Source: an uncultured Sphingomonas sp. (GTDB taxonomy: Bacteria > Pseudomonadota > Alphaproteobacteria > Sphingomonadales > Sphingomonadaceae). From it: a DNA stretch of 64,000 bases. Below are positions 41,775-51,900 of this stretch, piece after piece. The notes under the pieces were generated by a model that made no database searches, was not told where the DNA came from, and saw only the letters and a list, made by a program, of their open reading frames with translations. Made by a program: the position numbers and the translations under genes. Each line of letters opens with the position of its first letter. Within the stretch, counting starts at the first letter, position 1. The DNA lies in the NCBI RefSeq assembly GCF_936927845.1, contig NZ_CAKZHV010000067.1, forward strand, positions 1 through 64,000, given 5' to 3'.

Positions 41775-44113
41775 CGTCCGCCCGCGTCGGTTTGTAGGAT
41801 GCTTTCCGCGTCGATCAGCGGGAATTCGATGCAGCTCTCAAGGCCACCGGCGCGCAATTCCAGGCTGCCGTGCCCCTTCAGCTCGTAAGGAATACGGCGG
41901 GTAACGAGCTCGGCCCCGAAGCCGCGATGCCTGGGTGCCGCGTCGATCACGGGGACGCCGCGTTCCTGCCATAACAGCACCAGCCACCGCCGATCGCCGC
42001 GATCCTCCAGTCGCCAGTTGACGCTCAACCGCGCATCGGCGCGCGCGAAGGCACCATATTTGGTCGCGTTGGTCGCCAGTTCATGGATCGCGAGCGTGAC
42101 CACTTCCGCGGTCTTGGGCGACAAACACACCGCCGGCCCGCACAAGGCGTATTGCGTCTGCGAGGCTGCCTGCGATTGCAGTTCGTCGGCGATGATCGTC
42201 TCCAGATCGATCGCCTGCCCCGCCGCGCGCGTCAGCAGCACCTGCGTGCGCGCGAGCGCCCCGATCCGGCCGTGCAGATGCTGGACATAATCCTCGAGCG
42301 AGCGCTGGCCGTCGTCGGAGCGGCTGATGATCGCGCGCGTGATCGCGAGGATATTGCGGACACGGTGCTGCAACTCGGCGAGCAGCGTGGCCTGGCGCGC
42401 CTGCAGTCCGCGCAGATCGTCGACGTCGGTCGAGGTGCCGAGCCACTCGACCACTTCGCTTGCCTCGTTGCGGACCGGCGCGGCGCGGGTCTGGAACCAG
42501 CGGAAGCGTTGTTCGTCGGCGTGCCACAGGCGATAGTCGGCGTGAAATGCGCCGCGCGCGGTCGCGCCGGCCCAGATATCCATGACGCGGTCGCGATCGT
42601 CGGGGTGGACAGGACCCAGCCAGCCGAGATCGTGACTGTCGCGCTCGGCCTGCCCGGTGAACGCCGACCATTGCGGGCTTGCCCATGTCCAATGCCCGCC
42701 GTCGACCGCGCGCCAGACGAGCTGGGGAATGCCCTCGATCAGCGCGCGCTGCCAGCGCTCGTTCAATCGCAGCGCCTGTTCCGCCGCGCGGCGCTCGGTC
42801 AGGTCCTGCGCGATACCGCCGACGCGGATCACGCGTCCGTCGGCACCGAAGATCGGGAAGCCGACATCGACGATGTAGCGCAGCTCGCCGTCGCCGCGCA
42901 CGATGCGATAATGCTCGGTCACCTGCTGCCCCGCGAGTGCGCGCGGCAAGGCTTGCAGCACGCGTTCGCGGTCCTCAGGGTGCAGCATCTCGGCCCAGCG
43001 TGCCGGATCATCGATGATGTCCTCGCGCGACACGCCCCACACGCGATTGAACGAGGGCGACAGGAATTCGGGCCGCTGGGTGGCCGCGTCGACGATCCAG
43101 ATGACGTCGGAACTCGCATCGGCGAACTGGCGGAAGCGCGCCTCGCTGTCGCGCAGCGCCGCATCGGCGCGCGCGCGCTCGATCGCGGCCCAGGTTCGCT
43201 CCGCTGCTTCCTCCACCAGCGCGATCTCGGCCGCGGTCCAGCGGCGCGGCGTGGATGACACCGCGACCATCGAACTGAGCGGGCACTCGTCCCCGCGCCG
43301 AACCGTCGAGGCAAGCATCGCGCGCATGCCGAGTGCCTTGCTGTTGGCACGCTCGGCAGGCGACAGCCCACGTCGATCGAAATCGTCCTCGATCACCAAC
43401 GTGTGGTGCAGTACCTGCTCATAAGCGTCGGGGAAATCCGACAAGCGCACCGTCGCGGGCAGCGCGGGCACCGTGTCGTTGCCGACCTGATACGGAAAGT
43501 CGGCCGCATCGTTCGCCGGGCGGTAATAAGTGATGTAGCAGCGATCGAGGCCCAGATGGTCCTGCACCAGGGCGATCGCGCGGTGTGCGACCGCGTCGGC
43601 GTCCTCCTCGGCGCGCAGCGCATCGCTCAGCCGGAGCAGGAAGGCTTGTCGCTCCTCGCTCGCGCGCAAGGCGTCCTCGGCCGCGCGGCGCACGGTCACA
43701 TCCTCGAAGGTGACGCTCAGCCGATCGGTTCCGTCGGGATAAACGAACACCTCGAACCAGCGGTCGATCGCGCTGAACGGCTGCTCGATCCGCTCGGGCG
43801 CACCCTGCCGCGCGATGCGGTCGAACGCCTGCGTCCAGGAAGGGTCTAGATCGGGAAAGATCTCGCTTGCCAACCGTCCGGTGGCGCGATCGACCGCGAT
43901 GCCGAAGATGCGTTCGAATGCCTGGTTGAACTCGAGGTAGCGTTGATCGATCGCGCGACCGTTCGCATCCCTGACCAGCTCGAAACAGCAATAGCCTTGC
44001 CCTATCGTCTGGAACAACAGCCGGTAGCGGTCGCGTTCGGCCTCTGCGGCGGCCAGCGCCGCCTGCACGGCCGCGAGGCACGCCGGTTCGAAGGAGGATG
44101 GATCACCGCTCAA
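41771..44113 (-). CDS. HWE-family sensor histidine kinase with PAS and GAF domains
   Basis: 780 residues, soluble. Order: PAS (about 25-150, YRLLFQTIGQGYCCFELV), GAF (about 165-315, DHLGLDRCYITYYRP), PAS (SEARFRQFADASSDVIWIVD), PAS (WQRALIEGIPQLVWRAVDGG), then the HWE kinase core with H-box LLAELQHRVRNILAI, N-box IHELATNATKYGAF, and the WxE signature in VLLWQERGVP. HWE kinases in alphaproteobacteria often sense light or general stress through PAS domains; no Cys adjacent to an LOV motif (NCRFLQ) is visible. TTG 44113 is the given start and lacks a ribosome site, so the true start is uncertain. It is followed by the frameshifted receiver gene. Confidence 0.93.
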   Translation of the reverse strand: MSGDPSSFEPACLAAVQAALAAAEAERDRYRLLFQTIGQGYCCFELVRDANGRAIDQRYLEFNQAFERIFGIAVDRATGRLASEIFPDLDPSWTQAFDRIARQGAPERIEQPFSAIDRWFEVFVYPDGTDRLSVTFEDVTVRRAAEDALRASEERQAFLLRLSDALRAEEDADAVAHRAIALVQDHLGLDRCYITYYRPANDAADFPYQVGNDTVPALPATVRLSDFPDAYEQVLHHTLVIEDDFDRRGLSPAERANSKALGMRAMLASTVRRGDECPLSSMVAVSSTPRRWTAAEIALVEEAAERTWAAIERARADAALRDSEARFRQFADASSDVIWIVDAATQRPEFLSPSFNRVWGVSREDIIDDPARWAEMLHPEDRERVLQALPRALAGQQVTEHYRIVRGDGELRYIVDVGFPIFGADGRVIRVGGIAQDLTERRAAEQALRLNERWQRALIEGIPQLVWRAVDGGHWTWASPQWSAFTGQAERDSHDLGWLGPVHPDDRDRVMDIWAGATARGAFHADYRLWHADEQRFRWFQTRAAPVRNEASEVVEWLGTSTDVDDLRGLQARQATLLAELQHRVRNILAITRAIISRSDDGQRSLEDYVQHLHGRIGALARTQVLLTRAAGQAIDLETIIADELQSQAASQTQYALCGPAVCLSPKTAEVVTLAIHELATNATKYGAFARADARLSVNWRLEDRGDRRWLVLLWQERGVPVIDAAPRHRGFGAELVTRRIPYELKGHGSLELRAGGLESCIEFPLIDAESILQTDAGGR

Positions 44114-44413
44114 GGTTCATGTCCGCAGTGGGCGGTTATCGGACGTGCCGGGTGCGGCGGCATTAACCTGAGTGCGGTTCGGGCCGATTTCTCATGAGCT
44201 GGAGATAGTATGCTTGCGAGCAGGAAGCGGCAGACGGTGAATGGCGCGGATTGTCGCCGCCGTAATCGATGGCCACGGGGCTTGCACGGGCGGCGGTCAT
44301 GCTGACGCCGCCCGTCGTTCCCACGCGCGCAAGCATGCTGAGCGGGGAACAGGAAGTGCTCGTACCCTCGCCGGCGCGAGCGGGTTGGTGGCCGCTACAC
44401 CCGCGTGCGCCGC
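44114..44413. other. Intergenic region
   Basis: 300 bp between the HWE kinase start and the stop of ydfG. I see no gene. Just upstream of the kinase is ATG-AAC-CTT-GAG-CGG-TGA on the minus strand, a five-codon frame overlapping the TTG start. Confidence 0.4.
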
Positions 44414-45160
44414 TTAGCCGTTCCGTGCGACCTGGAAGCCCGCGAACGACTGGCTGACCGGCATCAGCTCGAGCCGGTTTATGTTGAGGTGCGGCGGCAG
44501 CGTCGCGATCCACAGCACGGTGGCGGCGATGTCGTCGGCGGTCATCGGCTCGGCCCCGGCGTAGAGCGTGTCGGACGCGCCCTGGTCGCCGCCGGTGCGC
44601 ACCAAGGTGAACTCGGTTTCCACCATTCCCGGATCGATCGCGCTGACGCGCACACCGGTGCCGTGCAGGTCGGAGCGCAGGTTGAGCGTGAACTGCTGCA
44701 CGAACGCCTTGGTCCCGCCGTACACGTTCCCGCCGGGATAGGGATAGGTACCCGCGACCGAGGCGATGTTGATGATTGCACCCTTGCGCGCAATCAGTCC
44801 CGGCAGCAGCCGATGCGTGATCGCGACCAGTGCGGTGACGTTGGTGTCGATCATGGTACGCCACTGTGCCAGATCGGCCTTCTGTGCGGGCGAAGTGCCG
44901 AGCGCCAGTCCGGCATTGTTGACGAGCAGGTCGATTCCTCGGAAGCGCTCGGGCACGGCGGCGAGCGCGGATTCGACCGCGGCATCGTCGCGCACGTCGA
45001 ACATCGCCGGGTGGATGCGGTCGCCCAACTCGTCGGCCAGTGCGGCGAGCCGCTCGGCCCGGCGCCCGGTGACGATCACCTGCCACCCGGCACGCGCGAG
45101 CGCGCGCGTGGTGGCAGCACCAATCCCGGAAGTCGCACCGGTGACGATCGCGGTCTTCAT
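44414..45160 (-). CDS. ydfG: NADP-dependent 3-hydroxy acid/serine dehydrogenase YdfG (SDR)
   Basis: 248 residues from ATG 45160, with AAGGAGAG upstream, the same length as E. coli YdfG. Matching segments are VTGATSGIGAATTRALARAG, VTGRRAERL, NNAGLALGTSPAQKADLAQW, the Ser site NIASVAGTYPYPGGNVYGGTK with catalytic Tyr/Lys, FTLNLRSDLHGTGVRV and LMPVSQSFAG. The E. coli enzyme oxidises L-allo-threonine and L-serine and reduces malonic semialdehyde and 3-hydroxypropionate precursors. It is apparently monocistronic. Confidence 0.93.
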   Translation of the reverse strand: MKTAIVTGATSGIGAATTRALARAGWQVIVTGRRAERLAALADELGDRIHPAMFDVRDDAAVESALAAVPERFRGIDLLVNNAGLALGTSPAQKADLAQWRTMIDTNVTALVAITHRLLPGLIARKGAIINIASVAGTYPYPGGNVYGGTKAFVQQFTLNLRSDLHGTGVRVSAIDPGMVETEFTLVRTGGDQGASDTLYAGAEPMTADDIAATVLWIATLPPHLNINRLELMPVSQSFAGFQVARNG

Positions 45161-45666
45161 GTTCACTCTCCTTCGGCGAGACGCGCCACAGTGCAAGCGT
45201 TTCCCAACGGCTAACGGCCGACCCCGTTGCGGCCGGGATGCTGATACGCGATGGGTCGGCGCGGTCCAGTGTCGCGTTCGCGCGCGGGTCGCTTGCGTGT
45301 GAAGCCGCAGCGGGCGTCACCCGAGCCAGCGGACGGCATCGAACCACGAGCGGATCGGCCGCAGCGTCGTTTTGCCAGCGCAGGTAGGTTGACATGCAGG
45401 GAGATCAGCTCGGCGTTGCCCCCGGTCCCCGCTGAAGTCTGGGTGAAGTCGAGCCACTCGGCAGCGCCTGCTATCTCGCGCAACATGGGTCGGATCGGGC
45501 GCGCGATCGGCGTCGGCGAAGCGGCACACCTCGCCACCGAAGGGCAGGAGACACCGGGAGTTGATTGTTGTAGCTCTACCGAGCTGGCGCATTCGCTGCG
45601 CCATGCACAAGCTCTTCTTGGCCGCGGTGTAGCGCACGCTGCTTTGCACTATCGCCCGCGCCCGGC
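45161..45666. other. Intergenic region without a recognisable gene
   Basis: 506 bp between divergent ydfG and the symporter. Open frames on both strands lack family resemblance and ribosome sites. Promoters for both genes should be here, but no clear element was found. Confidence 0.4.
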
Positions 45667-46941
45667 ATGGCTCCGTACATGATCGACGCTTCCGCACGCT
45701 ATCCTTCGACAACCCGGCGGTTCGCAATCACGCGCGTGCCGGTCGCCGCGCGCATCCTGGTCGGACTGCTGGCGGGGCTGGGCGCAGGGTATGTCGCCGG
45801 TCCGGCGAGCACCTTTCTTCCCGCGCTGCAGATGGTCGGCGGCGTGTGGCTCGACGCGCTGCGGATGCCGATCATCCCATTAGTGTTCGCCCTGGTGGTG
45901 ACGGGGCTGGGTAGCGGGTCGGGGCTCGACGGTTCGACCGCGGTGGTGCGGCGCGCGATGGCGGCGTTCGTCGTCCTGTTGTTCGCCTCCGCCGTCTTCG
46001 GCGTTACGCTCGGCGCGGCAATGTTCGGCAACTGGCACGTCGCCGGGCTAGATGCGGTGCGCGGCGCGCAGGACACATTGCCCGCGCTGCCGCCGCTCGG
46101 TGACACGCTGCGCGCGTTGGTGCCGGTCAACCCGATCGCGTCGGCGGCGGGCGGCGCGATCGTGCCGGTTGTAATCTTCGCGCTGCTATTCGCGCTCGCG
46201 CTGCGCCGGATCGAGCGCGCGCAGGCTGCCACGGTGATCGACTTCTTCCGCACCGTCGCCGACACGCTGCTGGTCATCATCGGCTGGGTGTTGCTGGCGG
46301 CGCCGGTCGGCGTCTTCGCGCTCGCGTTCGACGCTGCGGCGCGCAGCGGGGTCGCGGTCGGTGCGCTGCTCGCCTGGTACGTCGTCGCGCGTATTGTCGG
46401 CGGACTGATGCTGGCGGGCGCGTTCGTTCTGCTGGTCGCGGTGGCGGCGCGCACGTCGCTGTCCGCGTTCCTGCGCGCCGGCGCACCCGCGCTGTCGGTC
46501 GCGTTCAGCACGCAATCGTCGCTCGCCTCCTTGCCCGCGATGTTGCACGCGACGCGCGCGCTCGGCCTGCCCGAGCGGTCGGTCGGCACGGTGCTGCCGC
46601 TGGCTGTCGCGCTGTTCCGCATCAGCGCACCGACCGCGATCAGCCTTGCCGTGCTCGCGCTCGCGCGGCTGAACGGCGTCAACTTGGGCGTGCCGCAACT
46701 CGCGCTGATCGCGGTTCTGGCGGTGCTCAACAACCTCGTGATCGCGGGGCTGCCGAACCAGATCAGCTTCTTCGCCGCCTACGCGCCCGTCGCGCTCGCG
46801 GTCGGCGTGCCGATCGACCTGCTGCCGCTGTTCCTCGCGGTCGATACCATCCCCGACATGTTCGCGACGAGTGCCAACGTCACCGCCGACCTTGCGCTGA
46901 CAATCGTGCTGACCGAACAGGAAGCGGAGGACGCAGCATGA
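45667..46941 (+). CDS. Dicarboxylate/amino-acid:cation symporter (DAACS family)
   Basis: 424 residues; the start is uncertain, since neither ATG 45667 nor ATG 45679 has a ribosome site. About eight membrane segments plus re-entrant loops are apparent. The hairpin-1 motif is FSTQSSLASLPAML, a variant of the usual serine-rich TSSSAATLP, and the C-terminal signature is DTIPDMFATSANVTADLALT, matching D..RDM..T..NV.GD. These fit the glutamate/C4-dicarboxylate carrier fold, but with altered substrate-site residues, so the substrate may differ. It converges on the chromate genes. Confidence 0.87.
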   Translation: MAPYMIDASARYPSTTRRFAITRVPVAARILVGLLAGLGAGYVAGPASTFLPALQMVGGVWLDALRMPIIPLVFALVVTGLGSGSGLDGSTAVVRRAMAAFVVLLFASAVFGVTLGAAMFGNWHVAGLDAVRGAQDTLPALPPLGDTLRALVPVNPIASAAGGAIVPVVIFALLFALALRRIERAQAATVIDFFRTVADTLLVIIGWVLLAAPVGVFALAFDAAARSGVAVGALLAWYVVARIVGGLMLAGAFVLLVAVAARTSLSAFLRAGAPALSVAFSTQSSLASLPAMLHATRALGLPERSVGTVLPLAVALFRISAPTAISLAVLALARLNGVNLGVPQLALIAVLAVLNNLVIAGLPNQISFFAAYAPVALAVGVPIDLLPLFLAVDTIPDMFATSANVTADLALTIVLTEQEAEDAA

Positions 46942-46965
46942 GCCGCGCCAACACCCCGGATCGCA

Positions 46966-48360
46966 CTATCGCATCAAACCGACGCCGTACAAGCCGAGGC
47001 CGATGAGCGACGAGGCGAGCAGCGTCGTGATAACCCCCGCGCGCGCCCGAAAGATCAGGTAACCCGCCCCCAGCGACAGCGCGACTGCCGCCGGATCGAT
47101 GCTTGACAAGATTGGCGCATCGAAGCGCAGCGGCCCGGCCGCGACCAGCCGCGTCTGGCGGAACAGCGTGTGGAGCGCGAACCAGATCGCGAGGTTGAGG
47201 ACCACGCCGACAACCGCGGCGGTGATCGCGGAGAGTGCACCAGCCACCGCGACGTTGCCGCGCAGCCGCTCGATGAAGGGCGCGCCGAGGAAGATCCACA
47301 GGAAGCACGGCACGAACGTCACCCAGGTCGCCAGCAAACCGCCGAGCGTGCCCGCCACGAGCGGCGACAGGCCGCCGGGATCGCGAAACGCGCCCAGGAA
47401 GCCGACGAACTGCAATACCATGATGAGCGGCCCCGGCGTCGTCTCCGCCATGCCTAGCCCGTCGAGCATCTCTCTCGGGCCGAGCCAGCCGTAATGCTCC
47501 ACCGCCTGCTGCGCGACATAGGCGAGCACGGCATAGGCACCCCCGACCGTCACCGTCGCCATGGTCGAGAAAAAGGTGGCGACACGGCTGAACACGTCGT
47601 CAGGGCCGCGCGCGAGCAGCGACACCGCGACCGGCAGCAGCCAAAGCGTGAGCCAGATCGCTGCCGTCCGGATCGTGTTCGCCCATGTCGGGCGCGCATG
47701 CGGCGGCAGTTCCTCACCCAGTAGCGTATCGGCATCGGCCACCGTCACGCCTTTCGACGCGCCATGCCCGCCGCCACCGAAGACCGTGCTGCCGCGCCGC
47801 GCCGACCACCAGCCGATCAGCCCGGCCCCCAGCACGATCAATGGAAACGGTACCCTGGCGAAGAAGATCAGCACAAAGGCTGCCGCCGCGAGTGCCTTGG
47901 CCGGATAGCTCCTGAGTGCGCGCCCACCGATCCGCACCACCGCCTGGAGCACGACTGCCAGCACCGCGCATTTCAGACCAAAGAACAATGCCGAGACGAT
48001 GCCGACGCGGCCGTAGAGGACATAGACCCAGCTCAGCGCCATGATCGCGACCGCGCCGGGGATGACGAACAGCACGCCGGCGACGATCCCGCCGCGCGTG
48101 CGGTGCAGCAGCCAGCCGATGTAGGTGGCGAGTTGCTGCGCCTCGGGACCAGGCAGCAGCATGCAATAATTGAGCGCGTGAAGAAAGCGCTGCTCGCCGA
48201 TCCAGCGCTTCTCGTCGACCAGGATGCGGTGCATGACGGCGATCTGCCCCGCTGGTCCGCCGAACGACAGCAGCGCGATCCGCAACCACACCCAGAACGC
48301 CTCGCCGAGCGTGACTGGCGCCGGGCGCGCGCTTGCGGTATCGGGCGCCGCCGCGTTCAT
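46966..48360 (-). CDS. chrA: Chromate transporter ChrA
   Basis: 464 residues in two homologous halves, each with the CHR signature: AFWVWLRIALLSFGGPAGQIAVMH and LPGPEAQQLATYIG in the first, and FFSTMATVTVGGAYAVLAYV with GLGMAETTPGPLIMVLQFVG in the second. About ten to twelve membrane segments. It exports chromate from the cytosol. The start overlaps the upstream chrB-like stop as ATGA. Confidence 0.95.
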   Translation of the reverse strand: MNAAAPDTASARPAPVTLGEAFWVWLRIALLSFGGPAGQIAVMHRILVDEKRWIGEQRFLHALNYCMLLPGPEAQQLATYIGWLLHRTRGGIVAGVLFVIPGAVAIMALSWVYVLYGRVGIVSALFFGLKCAVLAVVLQAVVRIGGRALRSYPAKALAAAAFVLIFFARVPFPLIVLGAGLIGWWSARRGSTVFGGGGHGASKGVTVADADTLLGEELPPHARPTWANTIRTAAIWLTLWLLPVAVSLLARGPDDVFSRVATFFSTMATVTVGGAYAVLAYVAQQAVEHYGWLGPREMLDGLGMAETTPGPLIMVLQFVGFLGAFRDPGGLSPLVAGTLGGLLATWVTFVPCFLWIFLGAPFIERLRGNVAVAGALSAITAAVVGVVLNLAIWFALHTLFRQTRLVAAGPLRFDAPILSSIDPAAVALSLGAGYLIFRARAGVITTLLASSLIGLGLYGVGLMR

Positions 48361-49181
48361 GCCGACACCGCGCTGCGCGATGACTGGTGCGAGGACCCGT
48401 CATGTCTCTCCCCGCGCGCGTCGCGACACCAGCGATAGAGCGCGTCGTACAACCCCATCCCGGCCTCGAGTTGAGCGTGATCGTCGCTGTGGATACGTGA
48501 CAAACCGAGCGAGATCGCGAGCAAGCCGGCGGCCTCCGGCGCGAGGTCGAGCCGGTCGGTATCGGCGCCGCGCACGATGGTCGCCAGACGGGCGAGCGGT
48601 TCATGCGTCTCCAGCCCGAACGCGTCGACCATGACGTCGAACGTGCAGCGTTCGCCGCGGTGGCTCCAGAACACGCCTTCGTCCGCGACGTCGAACGGCT
48701 CGGCCTGCTGCTGCGCCGCGACGCTCAACACCTCGCCCGGCGCGACGAACAGGAAGCGCGCGGCTGGATCGACGAAACGGCGGATCAGCCACGGACAGGC
48801 GATGCGATCGACCTTCGGGCGCGCGCGCGTCACCCACCAGGTGCGCCCGTCCTCGTGGCGCGGCGGCAGATGTGCGAGCGAGACGGTGGGATGCCCCCTC
48901 GCCGCCCAGGCCGCGAAGCCGCCGTCCAGCACCTCTGCCGCAATACCGTCGCTGCGCAGGATCGCCGCGGCGGCGATCGCCCGACCAGCGCCGTCGGCAT
49001 CGACGATCACGACGCTTGATCCTGCGCGATAATTCCATCGGATCGGGTCCGGGTGCACGGGCAACAGCGCCCCCGGTATCGTCAGAGATGGCGCGTCGCG
49101 CACATCAACGACATGCGGCGCGCCGGCCACAGCGACCAGGCGGGCGAGTTTGTCTGGCGTGATGATGTTCGGCGCAGGCAT
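48357..49181 (-). CDS. Rhodanese-ChrB chromate-resistance fusion protein
   Basis: 274 residues from ATG 49181, with AAGGGAC upstream. The N-terminal 100 residues are a rhodanese-like domain (PHVVDVRDAPSLTIPGALL, SVVIVDADGAGRAIAAAAIL, VLDGGFAAWAARG), but the expected active-site Cys is replaced by Asp in VDADG, so it is probably non-catalytic. The C-terminal half is the ChrB chromate-resistance domain (WWVTRARPKVDRIACPWLIR, DPAARFLFV, CTFDVMVDAFGL). It is co-transcribed with chrA. ChrB is thought to sense chromate or aid resistance. Confidence 0.88.
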   Translation of the reverse strand: MPAPNIITPDKLARLVAVAGAPHVVDVRDAPSLTIPGALLPVHPDPIRWNYRAGSSVVIVDADGAGRAIAAAAILRSDGIAAEVLDGGFAAWAARGHPTVSLAHLPPRHEDGRTWWVTRARPKVDRIACPWLIRRFVDPAARFLFVAPGEVLSVAAQQQAEPFDVADEGVFWSHRGERCTFDVMVDAFGLETHEPLARLATIVRGADTDRLDLAPEAAGLLAISLGLSRIHSDDHAQLEAGMGLYDALYRWCRDARGERHDGSSHQSSRSAVSA

Positions 49182-49496
49182 GACGCGTCCCTTGCAAGGC
49201 TTGTGCTGGACGCGATGCTCTAGCTGACGCCTCATGGGGAGATCGCGAACCCCATGACGACAATCAGCCACGCGGGCGCCATGTTGTCAACGGTGCGGGG
49301 TCGTGCAGCGGACGCTAGATCGAAGCGCCGATCCTGTGGGTGCGAGCACCGTAAAGAAAAAGCCAATCGGACCGGCCGGTTCGCATACACGAGCCGCGCA
49401 CCTGCCCTCCCCTCCCCCGAACACCATTGGGTGCGCCTGGTTGACGGCCGACCAACCTCTGCGGCCATGTCGGTCGCGTACCTTCGCGAGACGCGC
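49182..49496. other. Intergenic region
   Basis: 315 bp between the chromate operon start and the ArsR gene stop. It should contain the chrB-chrA promoter. An open frame on the minus strand has no family resemblance. Confidence 0.4.
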
Positions 49497-49808
49497 TCAG
49501 GTGGGTCTGTTAGCCAATACTGCGTCGAGCAGGCCGGGAAAGCGGCGATCGAAGTCGTAACGGCGCAACGTATTGATCATCTCGCGACCGACCTGTGTCG
49601 TCTCGATCAGCCCCGCCGCGCGCAACAGTTTCAAATGGTTCGACAGCGTGCTCTTCGGGATCGTATCGCACGGCGCTGCATCGGTGCAACTCAGCCGCTC
49701 GGTTGCGACCAGGCGAGCCACCATGGCTAGGCGGTTGGGATCGGCCAATGCGTGCAGTGCCAGGTCGAGCGGAACGTCCTCCAATCTCGGATGTGTGAAG
49801 CGCGGCAT
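49497..49808 (-). CDS. ArsR-family transcriptional regulator
   Basis: 103 residues from ATG 49808, where family members often begin MPRFTHP; ATG 49835 is also in frame and neither has a good ribosome site. The winged helix is LALHALADPNRLAMVARLVA, then CDTIPKSTLSNHLKLLRAAG and LIETTQVGREM. Cys 41 and Cys 47 (SCTDAAPCD) precede the recognition helix rather than forming the classic metal-binding CxC. It is divergent from an SDR gene, a common arrangement in which the regulator represses an oxidoreductase. Confidence 0.88.
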   Translation of the reverse strand: MPRFTHPRLEDVPLDLALHALADPNRLAMVARLVATERLSCTDAAPCDTIPKSTLSNHLKLLRAAGLIETTQVGREMINTLRRYDFDRRFPGLLDAVLANRPT

Positions 49809-49937
49809 ACAGCGCATATAGGCAGCTACCGTCATTTTAACAGTTCGGCATTATTGAAATGTTGCGAACCTACTCCATCTTTCGCCCTGCCGACCGCGCA
49901 CGATGCCGTGATCGCGGGCGAGATATCGGAGGTTATT

Positions 49938-50672
49938 ATGTCACTTCAGGGCAAGAAAGCGCTCGTCACCGGCGGATCGCGCGGCATCGGAGCGGCGATC
50001 GCAAAACGATTGGCGGCCGACGGCGCAGCAGTCGCGATCACCTATGCCGGCAACAAGGCTGCGGCGGACGCGACCGTGGCGGCGATCGAGCAGGCGGGCG
50101 GCACCGCCTTCGCGTTCCAGGCCGATGCTGCCGATCCGGTGTCACAGCGTCGCGGCATCGAGCAGGCCGTGGCAGCGCTAGGTGCGATCGACATCCTCGT
50201 CCACAATGCCGGCGTCGCCGAGTTTTCCACGATCGTGGACGACACCGACGAGGCCTTCGAGCGCCAGTTCGGCGTCAACGTGAAGGGGCTGCACGTCGGC
50301 ACGCGCGCTGCCTTGCCGCATCTGAACGACGGCGGCCGCATCATCTTGATCGGCAGCATCTCGGGTGAAATGGCGTTCCCCGCGACTACGGTCTACAGCG
50401 CGACCAAGGCAGCCGTGGCGGCATTGGCGCGCGGATGGGCAAAGGATCTCGCGCCGCGCAAGATTCTGGTCAATACGGTGCAGCCTGGCCCAATCGATAC
50501 CGACCTGAACCCCGCCGAAGGTGAGTTCGCGCAGCAGATGCTCGGCACCATTCCGCTGGGTCGCTACGGCCACGTCGACGAGGTCGCAGGTGCGGTCTCG
50601 TTCCTCGCCGGACCGGATGCGAGCTACATCACCGGCACCACGCTCAACATCGACGGCGGTATCACGGCGTGA
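49938..50672 (+). CDS. Short-chain dehydrogenase/reductase (3-oxoacyl-ACP reductase type)
   Basis: 244 residues from ATG 49938, GGAGG 5 bases before it. SDR hallmarks are VTGGSRGIGAAIAKRLAADG, HNAGVAEF, the Ser in LIGSISGEM and YSATK, then VNTVQPGPIDTDLNP and YITGTTLNIDGGI at the C-terminus. Divergent from the ArsR gene. Its substrate is unknown. Confidence 0.92.
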   Translation: MSLQGKKALVTGGSRGIGAAIAKRLAADGAAVAITYAGNKAAADATVAAIEQAGGTAFAFQADAADPVSQRRGIEQAVAALGAIDILVHNAGVAEFSTIVDDTDEAFERQFGVNVKGLHVGTRAALPHLNDGGRIILIGSISGEMAFPATTVYSATKAAVAALARGWAKDLAPRKILVNTVQPGPIDTDLNPAEGEFAQQMLGTIPLGRYGHVDEVAGAVSFLAGPDASYITGTTLNIDGGITA

Positions 50673-50855
50673 ACGTACGTCAGCGCCCGCGTCCGATCGG
50701 TTGGGATGCGGCGCTGATACCGGCTGTTGGCGAGCCGATCTGCAAGTAAGTTGGTTCGCACACGTGCGTCTGCCGCGCGCGGCTACCCTGCTGATCGCCT
50801 GCCTCTTGTTCAACTCGGCGTGGCACATCACCAGTAAGCGCGGTAGGTCAGACCG

Positions 50856-51830
50856 ATGAAGCTAGCCGATCTCGCCGAATTGGCAGGGGTTTCCACCTCC
50901 ACCGTGTCGCGCGCGCTTGCCGGGCATCCATCGATCAGCGCGGCCACGCAGGCGCGCGCGAAGGCTTTGGCGCGCGAGCATGACGTGAGGCCCCACCAGC
51001 TCGCGCGCAACCTGCGGTTGAAGACTACCAGCGCGATCGAGCTCGCGCTCCCGCTCGACCGCGCGCGAACACAGCATCTGACCGACCCGTTCTCCCTTAC
51101 CTTGCTCGGCTTCCTCGCCGATCTGCTCGTCGAGCGCGACTATGACGTTCCCCTGTCCCGCCTGATCCCCGATCGTGACGTTTAGCTCGACCGGTTGATC
51201 GACAGCGGCCGGGACGACGGATTGCTGCTGGTCGGGCAGTCGGACCAGACCGCGGCGATCGAGTGCGCGGCCGCGCGTGACGCGCCCCTCGTGGTCTGGG
51301 GCGCCAATCGCCCCGATCAGCGCCAGGTGACGATCGGGTTGGACAATGTGGCGGGCGGGCACCTCGCGGCACGGCACTTGTTGGCGCAAGGGTTGCCGCC
51401 GACTGTTGTTCATCGGCGATTCGGCTCCACCCGAGTTCGCCGACCGGCTCGCCGGATTTTGCGATGGCGCGGCGGCGGCCGATCGGACGGTCGACGTGCT
51501 TGAAACCATGATGACGCCCGATGCCGTCCATGCGGCGGTGCGTCAGCTGCTCGCGCATAAATATGTCCCTGCCGGTATCTTCGCCGCGTCGGATATCGTC
51601 GCGATGACCACGCTGCGCGCACTTGCCGAGGCGGGGATCGACGTGCCGGGCAACACCGCAGTGATCGGCTATGACGACGTGACGCTCGCCGCCCACGCTT
51701 CGCCGCCGCTCACCACGATGCCGAAACGGGTGCGCGGTTGATGGTCGACGCATGGCTGGCGAAGATCGGCGGCGGCAATGCATCGTCGTGGATCATCGCC
51801 TCGCAGCTGATCGTTCGCGCATCGACCTGA
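50856..51830 (+). pseudogene. LacI-family regulator pseudogene
   Basis: The HTH (MKLADLAELAGVSTSTVSRALAG) is intact, but translation meets an in-frame TAG at 51183-51185. The same frame then continues (LDRLIDSGRDDGLLLVGQSD) until about 51404, where one surplus base shifts the frame to LLFIGDSAPPEFADRLAG. A third change near 51735 shifts it again to LMVDAWLAKIGGG, ending at 51828-51830. The periplasmic-binding-protein-like domain is complete in content. It presumably once controlled the adjacent receptor pseudogene. Confidence 0.9.
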
Positions 51831-51900
51831 GGAAATCGATCACACGTAAGTTAGGCTGGCAGTCGGCTTCTGCAGAGAGCCGTCCGGCAGGGAGGATCGA

